Part shown: one piece after another, positions 1-10,982 of the stretch
Numbering within the stretch: the first letter of the stretch is position 1
Layout of the letters: each line of letters opens with the position of its first letter
Source of the DNA: Eublepharis macularius
Taxonomy: Eukaryota > Chordata > Lepidosauria > Squamata > Eublepharidae
Assembly (NCBI RefSeq): GCF_028583425.1
Contig: NC_072791.1
Location: forward strand, 15,147,868 to 15,211,867
DNA: 64,000 nucleotides
Reading direction: 5' to 3'
Program-made: the position numbers and the translations under genes
The notes under the pieces: model-generated
The model's input: the letters and a program-made list of their open reading frames with translations, nothing else
What the model was told of the DNA's origin: nothing
The model's database searches: none

Positions 1-980
1 ATTGCCGGTCTTCGCTGACTTCAGTATATACAGAAATAGGGCTGGGTTTGCTTTGGGAACTTTCATTGTACTAGCACCCCTATGTGGGGGAACTCAGTGA
101 CCTTGGATACAAGTTCTGTTATTTTCACCTGGCACGGCTATAGCTTTCAACATTCCAAACACGCAGTTTCAGCAATAAAGCACTTTCAGAAACAGCCATT
201 TGGCAGCGGTTGGTACTTTGATTCAGAGCACCAATTACCTGCAATCCAGGCATTCTGCAGCCGAGGATCAGCAGGGGAAACATGGCCTTCAGATATTGCA
301 GAAACCTCAGCAGCATTCAACCTACATGCGGTTATGAACTGAATTACCTATTATCTGAAGAATTCTCTGAAGTACATTGGTGCAAGCTGTTGGAAGTGGA
401 TTCTGCATTGTCCCTCTCCCCAGGTTTCAGAGGGGGACAAACGAAAGAGTTAAAAAGATAGAGAGGTCAGGGCACTCTCCTGTTTACTGCTCTGACTGTC
501 CTTTAATATGTAGATTGCTATTCTCAGGATTTCCTCCTCCTGACTTCCTCCCTCTCACTTCTTCTCTTCCTGGCTTTGTTCCAGGCAACATCTCTCTCTT
601 TCTCCTCCCTCCATCTTGGCAGCATGGAGGCAGGCCTTGTCCTAGCATCCATGCCCATCCTTAGACTAGATAGGTAGTGAGGATCTGTCTCCTTTCCTAT
701 CAGAGTATGGAGTTCCTACAATAAAGAACTCGCATTTTCCTTCTAAATATAATGCAAGTGTATGATTTATTATTTTCTCTCCTGCACACACACCAGCCAG
801 CAGAACCAGCTCACAACCACCTATAATCATGCTTCCTATGCCAAACAGTAGACTCTGCTAATGGCCCAAACATGGAATCCTTTAATTGGGTTTCTGGGGC
901 CTACATAACTATTTATTTATCACAAGCAGCAAAGATTGAAATTGCTGCTAAAAGTCTGATTTATAGTGCAATGCTGAAAC
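1..980. other. Unannotated non-coding DNA
   Basis: No gene or clear repeat is recognised. Open frames here are under 100 codons and lack splice signals or recognisable protein content. The sequence is of mixed composition with an AT-rich stretch around 720-960. Confidence 0.4.
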
Positions 981-982
981 AG

Positions 983-1191
983 GATTGCTGACCTCCAGGT
1001 GGAGCCTGGAGATCTCCTGGAATCACATCTGGTCTCCAAACTCCAGCAATCAGCTCCCTTTGAGAAAATGGCTGCTTTGGAAGGTGGGTTCTATGGCATT
1101 ATACCCCACTGATGTACCTCCTCTCCCCAAATGCTGTTCTCCCCCAAATCTCCATGCTCCACTCCATTTTCCAGCCCAGAGTTGGCAACCG
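983..1191 (+). repeat. Short interspersed repeat, GGTTGCCA-type ends
   Basis: It shares blocks with the copies at 17785-17960 and 53283-53503: a CTGGAGATCTCCTGG block, an AAAATGGCTGCTTTGGA-like block, 'TCTATGGCATTATAC', and a terminal GTTGGCAACC. The paired TTGCC/GGCAA ends suggest a non-autonomous DNA transposon. The left end is decayed, so no target duplication is visible. Confidence 0.5.
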
Positions 1192-1192
1192 T

Positions 1193-1264
1193 ATCCTGAA
1201 CAGAGTTACACACTTCTAAGAGCATTGAAATCAATGGCTTAGAAAGGTGTAATTCTGTATAGGA
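1193..1264. repeat. Short palindromic repeat (CAATCCTAAACAGAGTTA type), decayed
   Basis: A palindromic unit of about 70 bp (CCTGAACAGAGTTACAC ... GTGTAATTCTGTATAGG) is related to the units at 13605-13690, 21249-21335 and 44337-44423. Each pairs an AGAGTTA arm with its inverse around a centre containing 'CATTGAAATCAATGG' or similar. It is probably a miniature DNA element. Confidence 0.45.
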
Positions 1265-2470
1265 TCGCTTTGCTAGGTTCCCCTCAATATTAACTATAGA
1301 AAACAGAGTTCAAATTGTAATTACTTTTGCATAGCACTTAGTTAATCATTTTAATTACTTTTTAAATAGGGTTGATATGGCCTCGATATTTAATTTTTAA
1401 TGTGGAGATAGGCTCTGGCTTGGGGGATTCCCGGAGATCTGGGGGCAATGCCTGGGGAGAGTGAACTGTGGGATTGGGTGGGAGCTCAACAAATATGTGA
1501 TATGTGATGTCATTAGGGTTGCCAGACATGGCCTGGCAACCAGTGTGGGGCATTCTGCGTGGTGGGTACAACACTCACAATGTTACAAGATTGCCTGCAA
1601 CACACTAATGTTGTTCCCCATTGGCCCAGAAGTGATGTCAAGATGTTGCTGGGGGATGCTAAGGTCACTCTAGGATTTAGGCAAACTCTGTGTTTTAACC
1701 ACAGAATTTTGTGCAAATGCTAGAGCACCCACAGTGATGCGCTGATGTCACTGCCAGGCACATGGGGAGTGAAAACAACATTGCAGGATACTTCCACTTT
1801 CACTCCCATCCCACCCACCACCCACCAGCCAACTGAGCAGCAGCAAGAAGCACCCACTAAAGATGGGGGATCTCATGTCCTGACTGGGGGGGGGGGACTG
1901 TAGATGCCTCTCAGACTTCTGTTCCTCCTAGACTCTGTGGTAAACCATGGAGTCCGCCCTCTGAAGGTGCCATTTCTTCCGGGGGAAATGCTCTGTGTAA
2001 TTTTGAGATGAGTTGCAATTTTAGAGAACTCTAGGTCCTATCTTGGAGCAAGCAACCCCGTCAGAGATGCTGACTAGAGGGACTTCAATCTGATCCAGAA
2101 AAATATTTCTCGAGTTTACTAAACAAGAGTGAATATTTGGGATCGCTGAGACTAATAACAACAGATATGTAAGCTCTCTTCTGCTCAAATCATATAATTT
2201 GATCACATGATTTTTGAATGATGTTCTTGAGCGCTGGATAAAAACTGGACTTTTTTTTTGCATATTCAAGGATACCCTTTGCAATTTGTGTTCATGAACA
2301 AAGAAAGCTTTTTAACCAGTGCTCTAAATTAGATTGCTTTATTTCTTTGCACGTAGGCATTCTTACAGTACACTGAGGGACTGTGTGAGGGAAGGCGCTG
2401 CATTAGCTAGGCCGCTGAGCAACACTCGGAGTCCATTTGACAAAGATTTGAATTAGTTAACAGGAGTTGA
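1265..2470. other. Unannotated non-coding DNA
   Basis: No gene is recognised. 1388-1465 resembles the inner part of the GGTTGCCA-ended repeats (GGGGGATTCCCGGAGATCTGG). The rest shows no structure that I can name. Confidence 0.35.
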
Positions 2471-2474
2471 TCTC

Positions 2475-3260
2475 AATTATTTATTTATTAAAATACTTAT
2501 ATTCCACCTTTCTGCCCAATCGCAGTCACCAAGGTTGCTAACAGTTAGAACATACATAATAGGAACACATTATAAAAACACTTACAATCAGAGCTATAAT
2601 ACATATTAAATCCAAAACAGCAAATTAAAAAATAAGGGAATTCCACAATTTTGGTGCCACAACCAAGAAGGCCCTTTCTCAGGTTGCCACCTGTTGAGTC
2701 TCAGAAGGTGGGGCTCCCAAAGCAGGCCTCAGAAGATGAGTTCTGTGGTCAGGTAGGTTGTAGGTAAAGGTAAAGGTAGTCCCCTGTGCAAGCATTACTG
2801 ATCCATGGGGCGACGTCGCATCATGACATTTTCTTGGCAGACTTTTTACGGGGTAGTTTGCCATTGCCTTCCCCAGTCACCTACACTTTACCCCCAGGAA
2901 ACTGGGTGCTCATTTCACCGACTTCAGAAGGATGGAAGGCTGAGTCAACGTTGAGCCGGGTAGCTGAACCCGGCTTCCGCCAGGATCGAACTCAGGTCAT
3001 GAGCAGAGCTTGGGCTGCAATACTGCCGCTTACCACTCTGCGCCACGGGGCTCACTTGTTTATCTACAAGAGTAGATAAACTTTAAAGTATGCTGTTCCC
3101 CAAGCCATATAAGGCTTTAAGGGTCAATACCAGCACCTTAAATTAGGCTTGGAAACAAATTGGGAGCCAGTGTAGAATGGTCAAGACTGGAGAGATATGT
3201 TCCCTACAATCCACTCCAGTTAATGTCCCAGCTGCAGCATTCTGTACTAAGTGGCGTTTC
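2475..3260 (-). repeat. LINE 3'-region-like repeat, antisense, interrupted by a SINE
   Basis: The segments 2475-2763 and 3054-3260 together match 39545-40260 and 58085-58500. Shared phrases are 'TTGGTGCCAC', 'AAGGCCCTTTCTC', 'TCAGAAGGTGGGG', 'AAGGCTTTAAGGGTCAATACC' and 'GCCAGTGTAGAATGG'. I read it as the reverse strand of a sauropsid CR1/L2-type LINE tail; the exact family is from memory. The two halves are separated by the SINE at 2763-3053, which must be the younger insertion. Confidence 0.5.
2763..3053 (-). repeat. tRNA-derived SINE inserted in a LINE remnant
   Basis: Read on the minus strand, it starts GAGCCCCGTGGCGCAGAGTGG (an A-box-like tRNA head), carries GAGTTCGATCC (a B-box) and ends in a TTTACCTTTACCT-type tail. 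Both RNA polymerase III promoter boxes are visible, but the tRNA fold does not close into a functional gene. This is the only copy of this SINE family I see in the window. Confidence 0.65.
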
Positions 3261-3599
3261 TGATCACTTTGGGGTTACTGTGGTACAAGTGTGGCAAAAG
3301 GTAACAAAAGGTGTTTTCCACGTGCATGTGGGGTTGGGGGGGGAGTGCAGTCAAACAATTAATAGTGCATATGCTACACACATCCTGTTTCTATTGTGAA
3401 CATCCACATTTGGGAGCGGAAGGGCAATTCATGAAACGGCCATTGTGTGTCGAGGACGTTCAGATCGTGAGAGTGTTATTTCTGAAGACAGCAACCTCAT
3501 TACTTACGCTTGAAAAGTTCAGGGTTTCTCAGCATGCACTGTTGCTTTATGAAATGAAAATGCATCAGTAGCCCATGACAAGTTTAATTTTTTTTTAAA

Positions 3600-4380
3600 A
3601 AAAGTGGACTGTGCAAAGATGCAAGTGAATCAACCCTTTTCACAAATTGAGCTGTTTTCTCCATGCAACCAGAAATGCAGCCCCCCTCCGCCAGACTTAA
3701 CTGGGAGGGATCAGTTGTGGGCTGCGCGGGAGGAGGGCAGGATGCTGGGAGGGAGGGAGGGAGGGAGGCATGGGCTTCCAATGGCCTTTGTGGAGGCACA
3801 GCCCACATGGCCCAGATTCAAACACCACAGCCAATCAAAGCAGGCTGTCCCGGGCACCGAGGGGCGGGAAGAGGGCTGAGGACCTGGGAGGCGTGCCTTC
3901 TACACAGATCCCCCGCCCCTTTTTTAAGAGAGAAGAAGCTCCCACCCTTGACGCTTGGCTCATGACTGGCATCCCACCCAGCCCTCCCTTTCGTCACAAC
4001 TTTGGAGAGAGCAGGCGGTGTGGGCATTGGGCACTGATCCGTGTGGGGGGGGGAAGGGCCTGTGAGCTCAGTTTCCTTATTATGGGGATCCCCTTAAGGG
4101 GTCTGGGGAGTGGGGCATGGCAGGTGCTGTCAGATCTGCCTCACTCCCAGGGGGCAGGGAATCCACACAGGGGTGCACACCCACATAGTACCCCACTAAC
4201 TTCCATCCCATGGTTTCTCCCTCTTAGCAGGGTCTAAGGGGGTGTGACAGTCATTGGCTGGCAGGCAGGTCAGTCGATGTTTGGATCAGTGCCCTGTGCA
4301 GTGCTAATGCTCCGTGAGCTGTAAATCAATAAAGTTGTGGCCTCTTTTAACTCCGTCAGGGTTGTCTGGTGTATTTTGTC
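3600..4380 (+). other. GC-rich promoter-like or LTR-like segment
   Basis: It contains a CCAAT box (AGCCAATCAAAG, about 3830), GC boxes (GGGGCGGG near 3863; CCCCGCCCC near 3910), a TTTTTTAAGAG stretch about 90 bp after the CCAAT box, and an AATAAA signal at 4328-4333 followed by GT-rich sequence. That order suits an old LTR or a promoter-poly(A) cassette. I found no terminal TG...CA pair or target duplication, so the class is uncertain. A (GGGA)n run lies at 3748-3770. Confidence 0.25.
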
Positions 4381-4409
4381 GCCTTGCCTCCTAGCTCTCC
4401 TCCCTGTCT

Positions 4410-4555
4410 CAGCGCTGGCTTGCAAATGTCTCCTCGCTGCTTTTAATATCTGACAAAGGAAGCTCTGACTCTCCGAAGCTCATAGTGTGGAAATCTAGTT
4501 CATCTTTAAGGTGCTGTTGGACCTGAATCTTGCTCTTCAAAAACAGATCAGCACA
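4410..4555 (+). repeat. PLE-terminal-type repeat with decayed hammerhead-like core
   Basis: It contains CTGACAAAGGAAGCTCTGACTC and later GAAATCTAGTT and AAGGTGCTGTTGGACCTGAAT, the phrase set shared with 19943-20215, 45335-45720, 61735-61985 and 63885-64000. The hammerhead-like core has lost one GAAA base (CCGAAG). I tie the family to Penelope-like elements because the 61.9-kb copy sits beside GIY-YIG coding remnants. Confidence 0.5.
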
Positions 4556-4840
4556 CCTCCCTACCTGAGGCTGCTTTTAATAGTATTGGGACAATTGCCT
4601 GCTTTGCCAGGTGAGATGCTGCTCTCAAATAACTGTGCTTCCTGGGGCTTCTTGTAGCATTCCAGATAGGCTTCTGTTTTTCGAGTGTTTGCTGTGATCA
4701 ACATGCAAACTCTGAATGAAAATGCATATTCAATTGAGAGAACTGTTGCTGAGCAGCTGATTTGCCCCAGATCCCTGGCACACACCTGTTGCCCATTTGG
4801 AGATGCACAGCTCCACTTTATGCAGAGAGGCCATTGCTCA

Positions 4841-5250
4841 GAGCCAAACCACACGATACAAATTACACGCGAATGACACGAAAACTTACTTACATGTGTT
4901 CCAACGTTGTTTTCAACTACACGCACCAGGACTGCAGGACCTCCATTGAACCCGTGTTCGCGGTGGCACGGATTTTCTCCGCGTACCTCCAAGATATCCC
5001 ATCATGCATCTCCACTTTGCACAGATTGGAAGTGGAAGATATAGGAAATAAGGACGCTCTGCATTGCCGACTTACTAATCGTGACCGCGTACACGCACCA
5101 TTGTGGCTACACTGGAGCAGAAAATTTTGAATGCGTGCCCGGACCAGGACACATGCTCATCAACAGAATGCTGGACACGGGCAACTGGGGTAAGACAGGA
5201 CTCCTAACACTTGCTTGGTCTCGTGTAATTCGTATCGTGTGGTTCGACTC
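4841..5250. mobile_element. Non-autonomous DNA transposon with ~28-bp terminal inverted repeats
   Basis: The left end, GAGCCAAACCACACGATAC, is mirrored by the right end, GTATCGTGTGGTTCGACTC. The arms continue for about 28 bp (AAATTACACG / CGTGTAATT). TCA flanks both sides (4838-4840 and 5251-5253), giving a possible 3-bp target duplication as expected for PIF/Harbinger-type elements, though the trinucleotide is not the usual TWA. There is no transposase frame inside. Related ends occur at 53860-54445. Confidence 0.6.
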
Positions 5251-5524
5251 TCAGTGATAGGGTTTCACAGGTAAGAGTTCCCAGGTACAGTCTCCAGAAT
5301 CTCCAGTAAAAGAATCGCAGATACCAAAGCTGGGAAAGAATATGCTTGAAACACTAGAGTAGTGATACTCATTCAGTGGTTCAAGGGGATGCAGTATTCA
5401 ATTCTGAACATAGCAACAGGACAATGTTGTGGTTAGTGATATTCTGCTGGTGCACACTTCCAAACACACAGAGCGCATGTGCCAAAAAGCTGAAGCTGTC
5501 TGGCAGGATTAGAGTCCAGTGGCA

Positions 5525-6150
5525 CCTTGGAGGTCTCTCTAGACGGGCATGCGCTGGTTTTAATGTGCTCCCTGCAGTCAGATGTCAGGTGAAGGGAAAT
5601 GTTTTTTTTAAAAAAAGACAGAGCTCAAACAAGCTCAGAATGGCTCCACAAGCGGACGGAGAGCTCCTGCCTTCCCCCAAATCATTTTCCTGTAGTAGTT
5701 AAGAGCATGGGACTCTAATCTGGAGAACCAGGTTTGATTCCCCACTCCTCCACTTGAAGCCAGCTGGGTGACCTTGGGCTAGTCACAGCTTTCTCAGAGC
5801 TCTCTCAGCCCCACCCCCCTCACAGGGTGATTGTTGTGGGGATAATAATGACATACTTTGTAAACTGCTCAGAGTGGACATTAAGTTGTCCTGAAGGGCG
5901 GTATATAAATCAAATATGATGATGATGTCTGGGGGGTTATTTTGCTGAATTTGCTGCAAAATCAGTGAAACAACTTCCCTGATGCACAGTTCTCATGTGA
6001 GAAAACAACAACAAGCGCTTCCTCCTCCTGCAGCAGCATTTGAGCTTGTTTGTCCTCTCCTTTTTAAAAAACGAGGCTATTCCTCTCAGCTGACTGCAGA
6101 GAACTCGTTAAAACCAGTGCATGCCCATGCAGAAATGTATTGAGACCGCT
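5525..6150. repeat. Long imperfect inverted repeat around a SINE
   Basis: The left arm (about 5525-5636) and right arm (about 6040-6150) are reverse complements over about 100 bp. Shared blocks are GGGCATGC(G/A)CTGGTTTTAA, CTCTGCAGTCAG-like, a TTTTTTAAAAA block and ACAAGCTCA. A Sauria-type SINE at 5693-5935 lies between them. The outer flanks carry 'AGTCCAGTGGCACCTTGGAG' and 'AGAGACCAACAAAACTTTCA', the PLE-terminal phrases. Confidence 0.5.
5693..5935 (+). repeat. Sauria-type tRNA-derived SINE
   Basis: The body reads GTAGTTAAGAGCATGGGACT, GGTTTGATTCCCC (B-box), GACCTTGGGCTAGTCACAG and TCAGCCCCACC, and ends GGCGGTATATAAATCAAATATG with a (GAT)n tail. This is the most abundant repeat in the window. 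The tRNA-like head and BovB-like tail indicate a SINE mobilised by BovB. Confidence 0.85.
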
Positions 6151-6954
6151 AGAGACCAACAAAACTTTCAGAGTGTAAGTTTACAAGAGTCAGAGCTCCC
6201 TTCTTCTGATACCTTCTGAAATATCTGAAGAAGAAGTTACACCCTGAAAACCTTGTGTTTGGTGATGCCGTCCTTCTGTCCACCACCAGCCCTGCAGCAG
6301 CCCTGCAGCAGCAGCCACCATCTTCAGGCCTTGCAACGCGGCCTCTGGCAATACCTCAGCTGGGGCCCCTACAGAGCCCCAGGCCATCTTCACTCTCAGG
6401 ACAGCAGCAGCCAATGCCCAGGCACGACCCTGAGGAACAGCCTCCAGCCACCCAGCTGACTCACCCTTCTACCCTTCTCCTGCAGTTGCCCAGGCAGCTC
6501 CACCTCAGCCAGGCCCACAGGAGGTTGTCGGCAGCATAAGCCGTGCAAACACAGGCCCCGAGCTGCGAAGGGAGCCACTGGAGAGGCCCCAGAAGCAGCA
6601 GGGGCAGACCAGGCAAAGAACAGGCAAATGCCCCACCCTGGGCTGGGATGGAGCGGGTGAGGCCAGGAGACTGCAGAGTCTACCCAGCCATGCCATCAGA
6701 TAGGCTGGGAGAAGTGCCATTCAGGGAGGCTGGGTGAGGATTGGGAGAAAACCCGGGGAGGTGGGGCAATGGGAATCCTTTAAAGGCAGGTTCCTGTGAT
6801 GGCTGAGGAGGAAGTGAAGGGAGAGACAGCTGGAGTGTGCTGTCACTCCCAGGGCAGGAGAAGGAACAAGGTGGTGCAACCCCCTGCCCTGCCCATCTGA
6901 GACCAGAGGACACCTGCCTGGAGAGCTGGTAGGATGGCAGACCATCAGGTGGGG

Positions 6955-7055
6955 GCGCCAGTGAGGGAGGAGCCTCACACCTTGTTGGTCTCTAAGGTAC
7001 TACTGGGCTCAATTCCTGCTGTTCTACTGTAGACCAACAAGGCTACTCAAGTAAA
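6955..7055 (+). repeat. PLE-terminal-type repeat fragment
   Basis: It contains CCTTGTTGGTCTCTAAGGTA, CTACTGGGCTCAATTCCTGC and TAGACCAACAAGGCTACTC. This is the outer end of the family seen at 63885-64000. The hammerhead-like part is absent. Confidence 0.5.
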
Positions 7056-7784
7056 ACTAAGCTCTCTGGCAAACTGGCACATGACCTTGTGAGTTTGGGG
7101 ACATGCATCCCCTTTGGGCATATGGTGGTTCAATTTCAGGGTACTAAGGCTAACTACCCGGTAAGCTGTACTAAGATCAGCTCTCAGATGCAGCAATCCA
7201 ACATGGGGGGCTGAAAAATCTTCTGATTTGGAGGTTTTCACAATGCAGGAAAACAACTTCCTGCAACATCATGCAAACAAGAGGTTCTCCAATAATACAG
7301 ATGATGAAACAAGCCTTAAAATAACAGAGCTGTTCCTATGCAAAAAGGGACAGATGACGGTTTGCTAAATATAGCCCTGACTTTTCAAGCCAGAACGAGA
7401 GGTCGTGGCTTATGTTGTCCGCTGTCCAGTTTTCCTCTTTTTTTTTTGCTTCCACAAAATCTGAAATGTTGTGCTGTTGAAAAGAGACCATGTAAAAAAA
7501 GAAGCACGCAACTGCAAATCGTCTTTAGCATGGATTGTTTTATGGCTGATGATGGATCCAAGGCAAGCAAATAAGTTAAGAGTTGGGAATGAGAAGACTT
7601 ATTGGGGTGGCTCGCTAGAGGGAACAGGAAGGAACAGGTTTGTGGGGGAGAATAACAAGGACAGAAAGGAGGAGGAAAGATTTCAGCTTGAACAGCTGCG
7701 GATAAACAAATTCCACTTGTGTGGGGAGGGCGGACTATAAATTGAAGAAAATAAATAAAATAAATAATAATAAATCAAAGAGGT

Positions 7785-8565
7785 ATCAAGGACTTCCATG
7801 ATTACCCAAGACAAGAAAAAAAGACTTGAAACAACTACGGATGAGGGTTGAAGGAGAAAGTGCTAAAGCAGGATTACTGCAGAAAATCAAGAAGACAAAA
7901 GTAATGACCACTGAGGAATGACACAATTTTAAAGTTGACAATGAGGAAATTGAAATTGTTCAAGATTTTCTCTTCCTTGGCTCAATCATTAACCGAAAGG
8001 GAGACTGCAATGAAGAAATCGGAAGAAGATTGAGACTTGGAAGAGCAGCTGTGAGGGAGCTAGAAAAGAAAGATAAAGATATCCTTAAAGATATCCTTAA
8101 AGATAAAGATCTCTCTGGGGACCAAGATCAAGATAATCCAAACTATGGTATTCCCCTTTAGTATGTATGGATGTGCAAGTTGGACAGTGAAGAAAACTGA
8201 CAGGAAGAAAATTGATTCCTTTGAAACGTGGTGCTGGAGGAGCGTTTTGTGCATACTATGGACAGCCAAAAAGACAAATAAGTGGGTACTAGATCAAATC
8301 AAGACTGAATTCTACTTAGAAGCTAAAATGACAACACTGAGGCTATCGTACTTTGGTCACATTGTGAGAAGACAAGATTCTCTGGAAAAGTTAATAATGC
8401 TAGGAAAAGAGGAAAACCTCAGATGAGATGGCTTGGCTCAATAAAAGAAGCCTCGTCTCTAGTTTGCAGGGTCTGAGCAAATCGGTTAATGATAGGACAT
8501 TTTGGAGATCTTTCATTCATAAGGTCGCCGTGGGTCGGGGTGATTTGATGGTACATAACACACAC
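7785..8565 (+). mobile_element. BovB (RTE) LINE fragment, 3' part of ORF2
   Basis: Translation with several frame breaks gives the C-terminal region of an RTE/BovB reverse-transcriptase polyprotein: 'FLGSIINRKGDC' near 7975-8010, 'MYGCASWTVKKTDRKKIDSF' from about 8163, 'TNKWVLDQIK', 'LSYFGHIVRRQDSLEKL' and a RWLGS-like stretch near 8428. It ends at a (CA)n tail near 8555-8572. Stops and frameshifts make it dead. Shorter copies on the other strand are at 27478-27816 and 50415-51165. Confidence 0.8.
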
Positions 8566-8684
8566 ACACAAACATTTAAACAAACAAATGATATTTAAAT
8601 AAATTATTCTTGAGTGGAGAAATATGGATCATAGGGTAGATACTACCCCTGTCCTACTAACTCCATTGAACAGAGTTTGTAACA

Positions 8685-8885
8685 ACAACAGTGTACTTAT
8701 ACACTACTCTTCTAGACAGATTAGTGCCCCACTCAGAGCAGTGAACAAAGTTAATATTATCCCTGCAATGCAGCTGGGGAGATGAGGTTGAGAGGAGTGG
8801 CTTACTCAAGGTCACCTGCAGATCTCATGGCAGTAGTGGGAGTCAAACCAGCGGAGTGCTGACTGGCAGCCCAACCACTTAATAT
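8685..8885 (-). repeat. Sauria-related SINE, 'TCTAGACAGATTAGTGCC' variant
   Basis: Antisense copy. CTCTTCTAGACAGATTAGTG, CACTCAGAGCAGTGAACAAA, 'GGTCACCTGCAGATCTCATG' and 'AAACCAGCGGAGTGCTGAC' match a subfamily also at 16366-16595, 34664-35070 and 51775-52318. Confidence 0.7.
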
Positions 8886-9369
8886 TTATACTACATCTTT
8901 TCTTTAGGCTCAGATTTAAACTTTTTGCCATTGGAGGAAGGCCACAGGAGTTGGAGGAAGGCTCCTTAGGCCGAGGAAGGTTCCCTGGAAGATGGTTGGA
9001 TCCACTCCCCCACCGCCCCATCCTTGTCAAGTGCTTGCAATTGAGGCTGGTGGGAAAGCTGGGGGAGGGATCTGTGCTGTTTCCTTGATGGACCCCCCCC
9101 CCAACCTTGATGGGGGAAAAGGCAGGTGGAGAAATGGGTGAATTTTCATACATACTAGATATAACTCAAGACAGGAGGCAAGAAGAAGACCCACAAATCT
9201 GAAGCAAAAACTTAATAACTTGAGGATCAGAGTTCCAAATGATGTTACTTTGGCAAATATGTGTATCCAAGTCCATGTTTTTCAAGATAATATAGATTTG
9301 AGTGGGGCGGGGGGGGGAGACTTTGCAGGGAGAAAAACTACGGACAGAAGAGTGGAGCGCTTACCCTTT

Positions 9370-9679
9370 TGTTATGTATTGCTTGAGTAGAACCGAAGGC
9401 TCCTGAGGCCTACAAGACTATTGGTCTTTTGTGCCGGTAACGGCCAATCATAACTGTTGCCTTATAGTCCAATCACAGTGCTGCAAGTAGTTACTTTGTA
9501 TGTAGTTCATGCAAATGAAGGATTCTAGCTGCTTCTTTTGTATTGGTTGTTGTTCAAAGTGGGTGTGGTTTCTGTAAGTATAAATTAGTTACTGTTGAGC
9601 CTGTCTGCTGTCTGTCTGCTTCCAGCTTCCAATAAAGATGTTTACTATAATAAAGAGCTGTTAATCTCAATATATAACA
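9370..9679 (+). mobile_element. Solo LTR of an LTR retroelement
   Basis: A 310-bp unit starts TGTTATG and ends ATAACA, with TG...CA termini. CCTTT lies immediately on both sides (9365-9369 and 9680-9684), an exact 5-bp target duplication as made by retroviral-type integrases. Inside, in order, are two CCAAT boxes (GGCCAATCAT about 9444, GTCCAATCAC about 9469), a TATA box (TATAAATT, 9579-9586) and two AATAAAG signals (9631 and 9649). No internal coding sequence remains, so this is the product of LTR-LTR recombination. Whether it was retroviral or Gypsy-like cannot be decided. Confidence 0.8.
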
Positions 9680-9726
9680 CCTTTCCTCACTCTACTGATT
9701 CAGTCCAGCAGAATAGCCCCAGAGAT

Positions 9727-10150
9727 CAATATATTGTCGAAGGCTTTCACGGCCGGAGAACGATGGTTGTTGTGGATTTTCCGGGCTGTATAGCCGTGGT
9801 CTTGGCATCGTAGTTCCTGATGTTTTGCCAGGAGCTGTGGCTGGCATCTTCAGAGGTGTCGCACCAAAAGACAGAAATCTCTCAGTGTCACAGTGTGGAA
9901 AAGATGTAGGTCATTTGTATCTACTCAGGAGGGGTGGGGTTGGGCTGAGTCATCCTGTAAGTTTCCCAGGGTGTGGAATGCTAATGGAGGGAGGCTTCAC
10001 TGTATCCTGAGGAGGTTCTTTTGCATATGGATTGGTGCTTGATGTGCTAATCTTCTCTGCAGGGCTATTGTCGGGTATAGAGTGTTTTGTTAGCCTGGTG
10101 TTTTTCAGGGCTCTATTCATTCTTAAAGCCTCTTCTTTCCTGTTGAAATT
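9727..10150 (-). mobile_element. Retroelement remnant, probably Penelope-like, antisense
   Basis: The sequence TATTGTCGAAGGCTTTCACG...GTGGCTGGCATCTTCAGAGGTG is, from memory, a very common reptile repeat. Minus-strand frames give 'NFNRKEEALRMNRALKN' and 'GATPLKMPATAPGKTSGT', separated by stops. The NFNRxE-type stretch resembles what follows the GIY-YIG nuclease in Penelope-like elements, hence the assignment, which is tentative. Nothing is intact. Confidence 0.45.
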
Positions 10151-10159
10151 GTGCTTATG

Positions 10160-10980
10160 CTTTCAACAGGAAAGAAGAGACTTTACCTTTACCTGTTTTT
10201 CGGATCTAAAGTGTTATCTGGGGCTGCTCAAGGTTGCCAGTTTGAAACCCTCCTGGAACAGGGCCTGCTGAGATTAGGAGATGGGACCGGTAATATCACA
10301 CTGAATGGCAGTATTACGGCTGATCCTTCCCAAATTCACTATGAATTGCCCCACATGGTCTGTGGATAAGTATAACTGCGAGCAGGTAGCTTTGGAGAGA
10401 TGGAGTACTCACCCCACATTTTAAAATACAGAAACTAATTATACGCTTAGCATAAATGGTAGTCAGTGCGTGCTAAATGACAGTTCCCCTTCCCATCTTC
10501 GCCCTACATGGGCAGTAGTGATTCACAAACAAGCCTGCAGAGAAGCCGAGTGGGTTGGCTAGCTGCAGACCCAGGGATTTCAACTTTCAACTTTCCACCT
10601 CCAAATAAGAGTCTCAGGGCTGAGACCTGGCAACCTGACTCTTGCTAGGCAGGCAAGGGGAAAAGTTTATTGGGGGAGATAGCAGGAGAGGCACTGGCTT
10701 GCCCCCCAGCCCCCCTAGCCCCCCTGCCCAGCTACACAGGGAGGATAGGTGCTTAAGCCTCCACCCTGTAATAAAGTTCAAGCAAACACACACAAGAGAT
10801 AAGCGAAAAAGAAACATCAGTCAGTCTCTCTAAGTGATTTAGGAACAGAGATCTCTTATCCGTCTTTTATTGCACTTAAAAACTTAGCAACTGTGGGGGC
10901 CGCTGTGAGATGCACAAGTTTTGTCTGTTCATGTGTAAGTTGGAGGGTCATATCTGTGCAAACTGTGCAGGTGAGGAGAG
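10160..10980. other. Unannotated non-coding DNA
   Basis: Apart from a small hairpin formed by two copies of an AACAGGAAAGAAGAG-type block in opposite orientation near 10125-10180, no gene or named repeat is seen. Confidence 0.35.
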
Positions 10981-10982
10981 AC

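Noticed and set aside
3770..4237. 155-codon open frame
   Set aside because: It overlaps other frames in a GC-rich stretch and has no recognisable domain or splice context. The region reads better as promoter-like or LTR-like DNA.
3600..4380. Possible second solo LTR
   Set aside because: CCAAT, GC boxes and AATAAA are present, but no TG...CA ends or target duplication could be found. It is kept only as a low-confidence LTR-like segment.
7785..8565. Possible intact LINE
   Set aside because: BovB coding similarity is clear, but frame breaks and the missing endonuclease and main reverse-transcriptase part show a dead 3' fragment.
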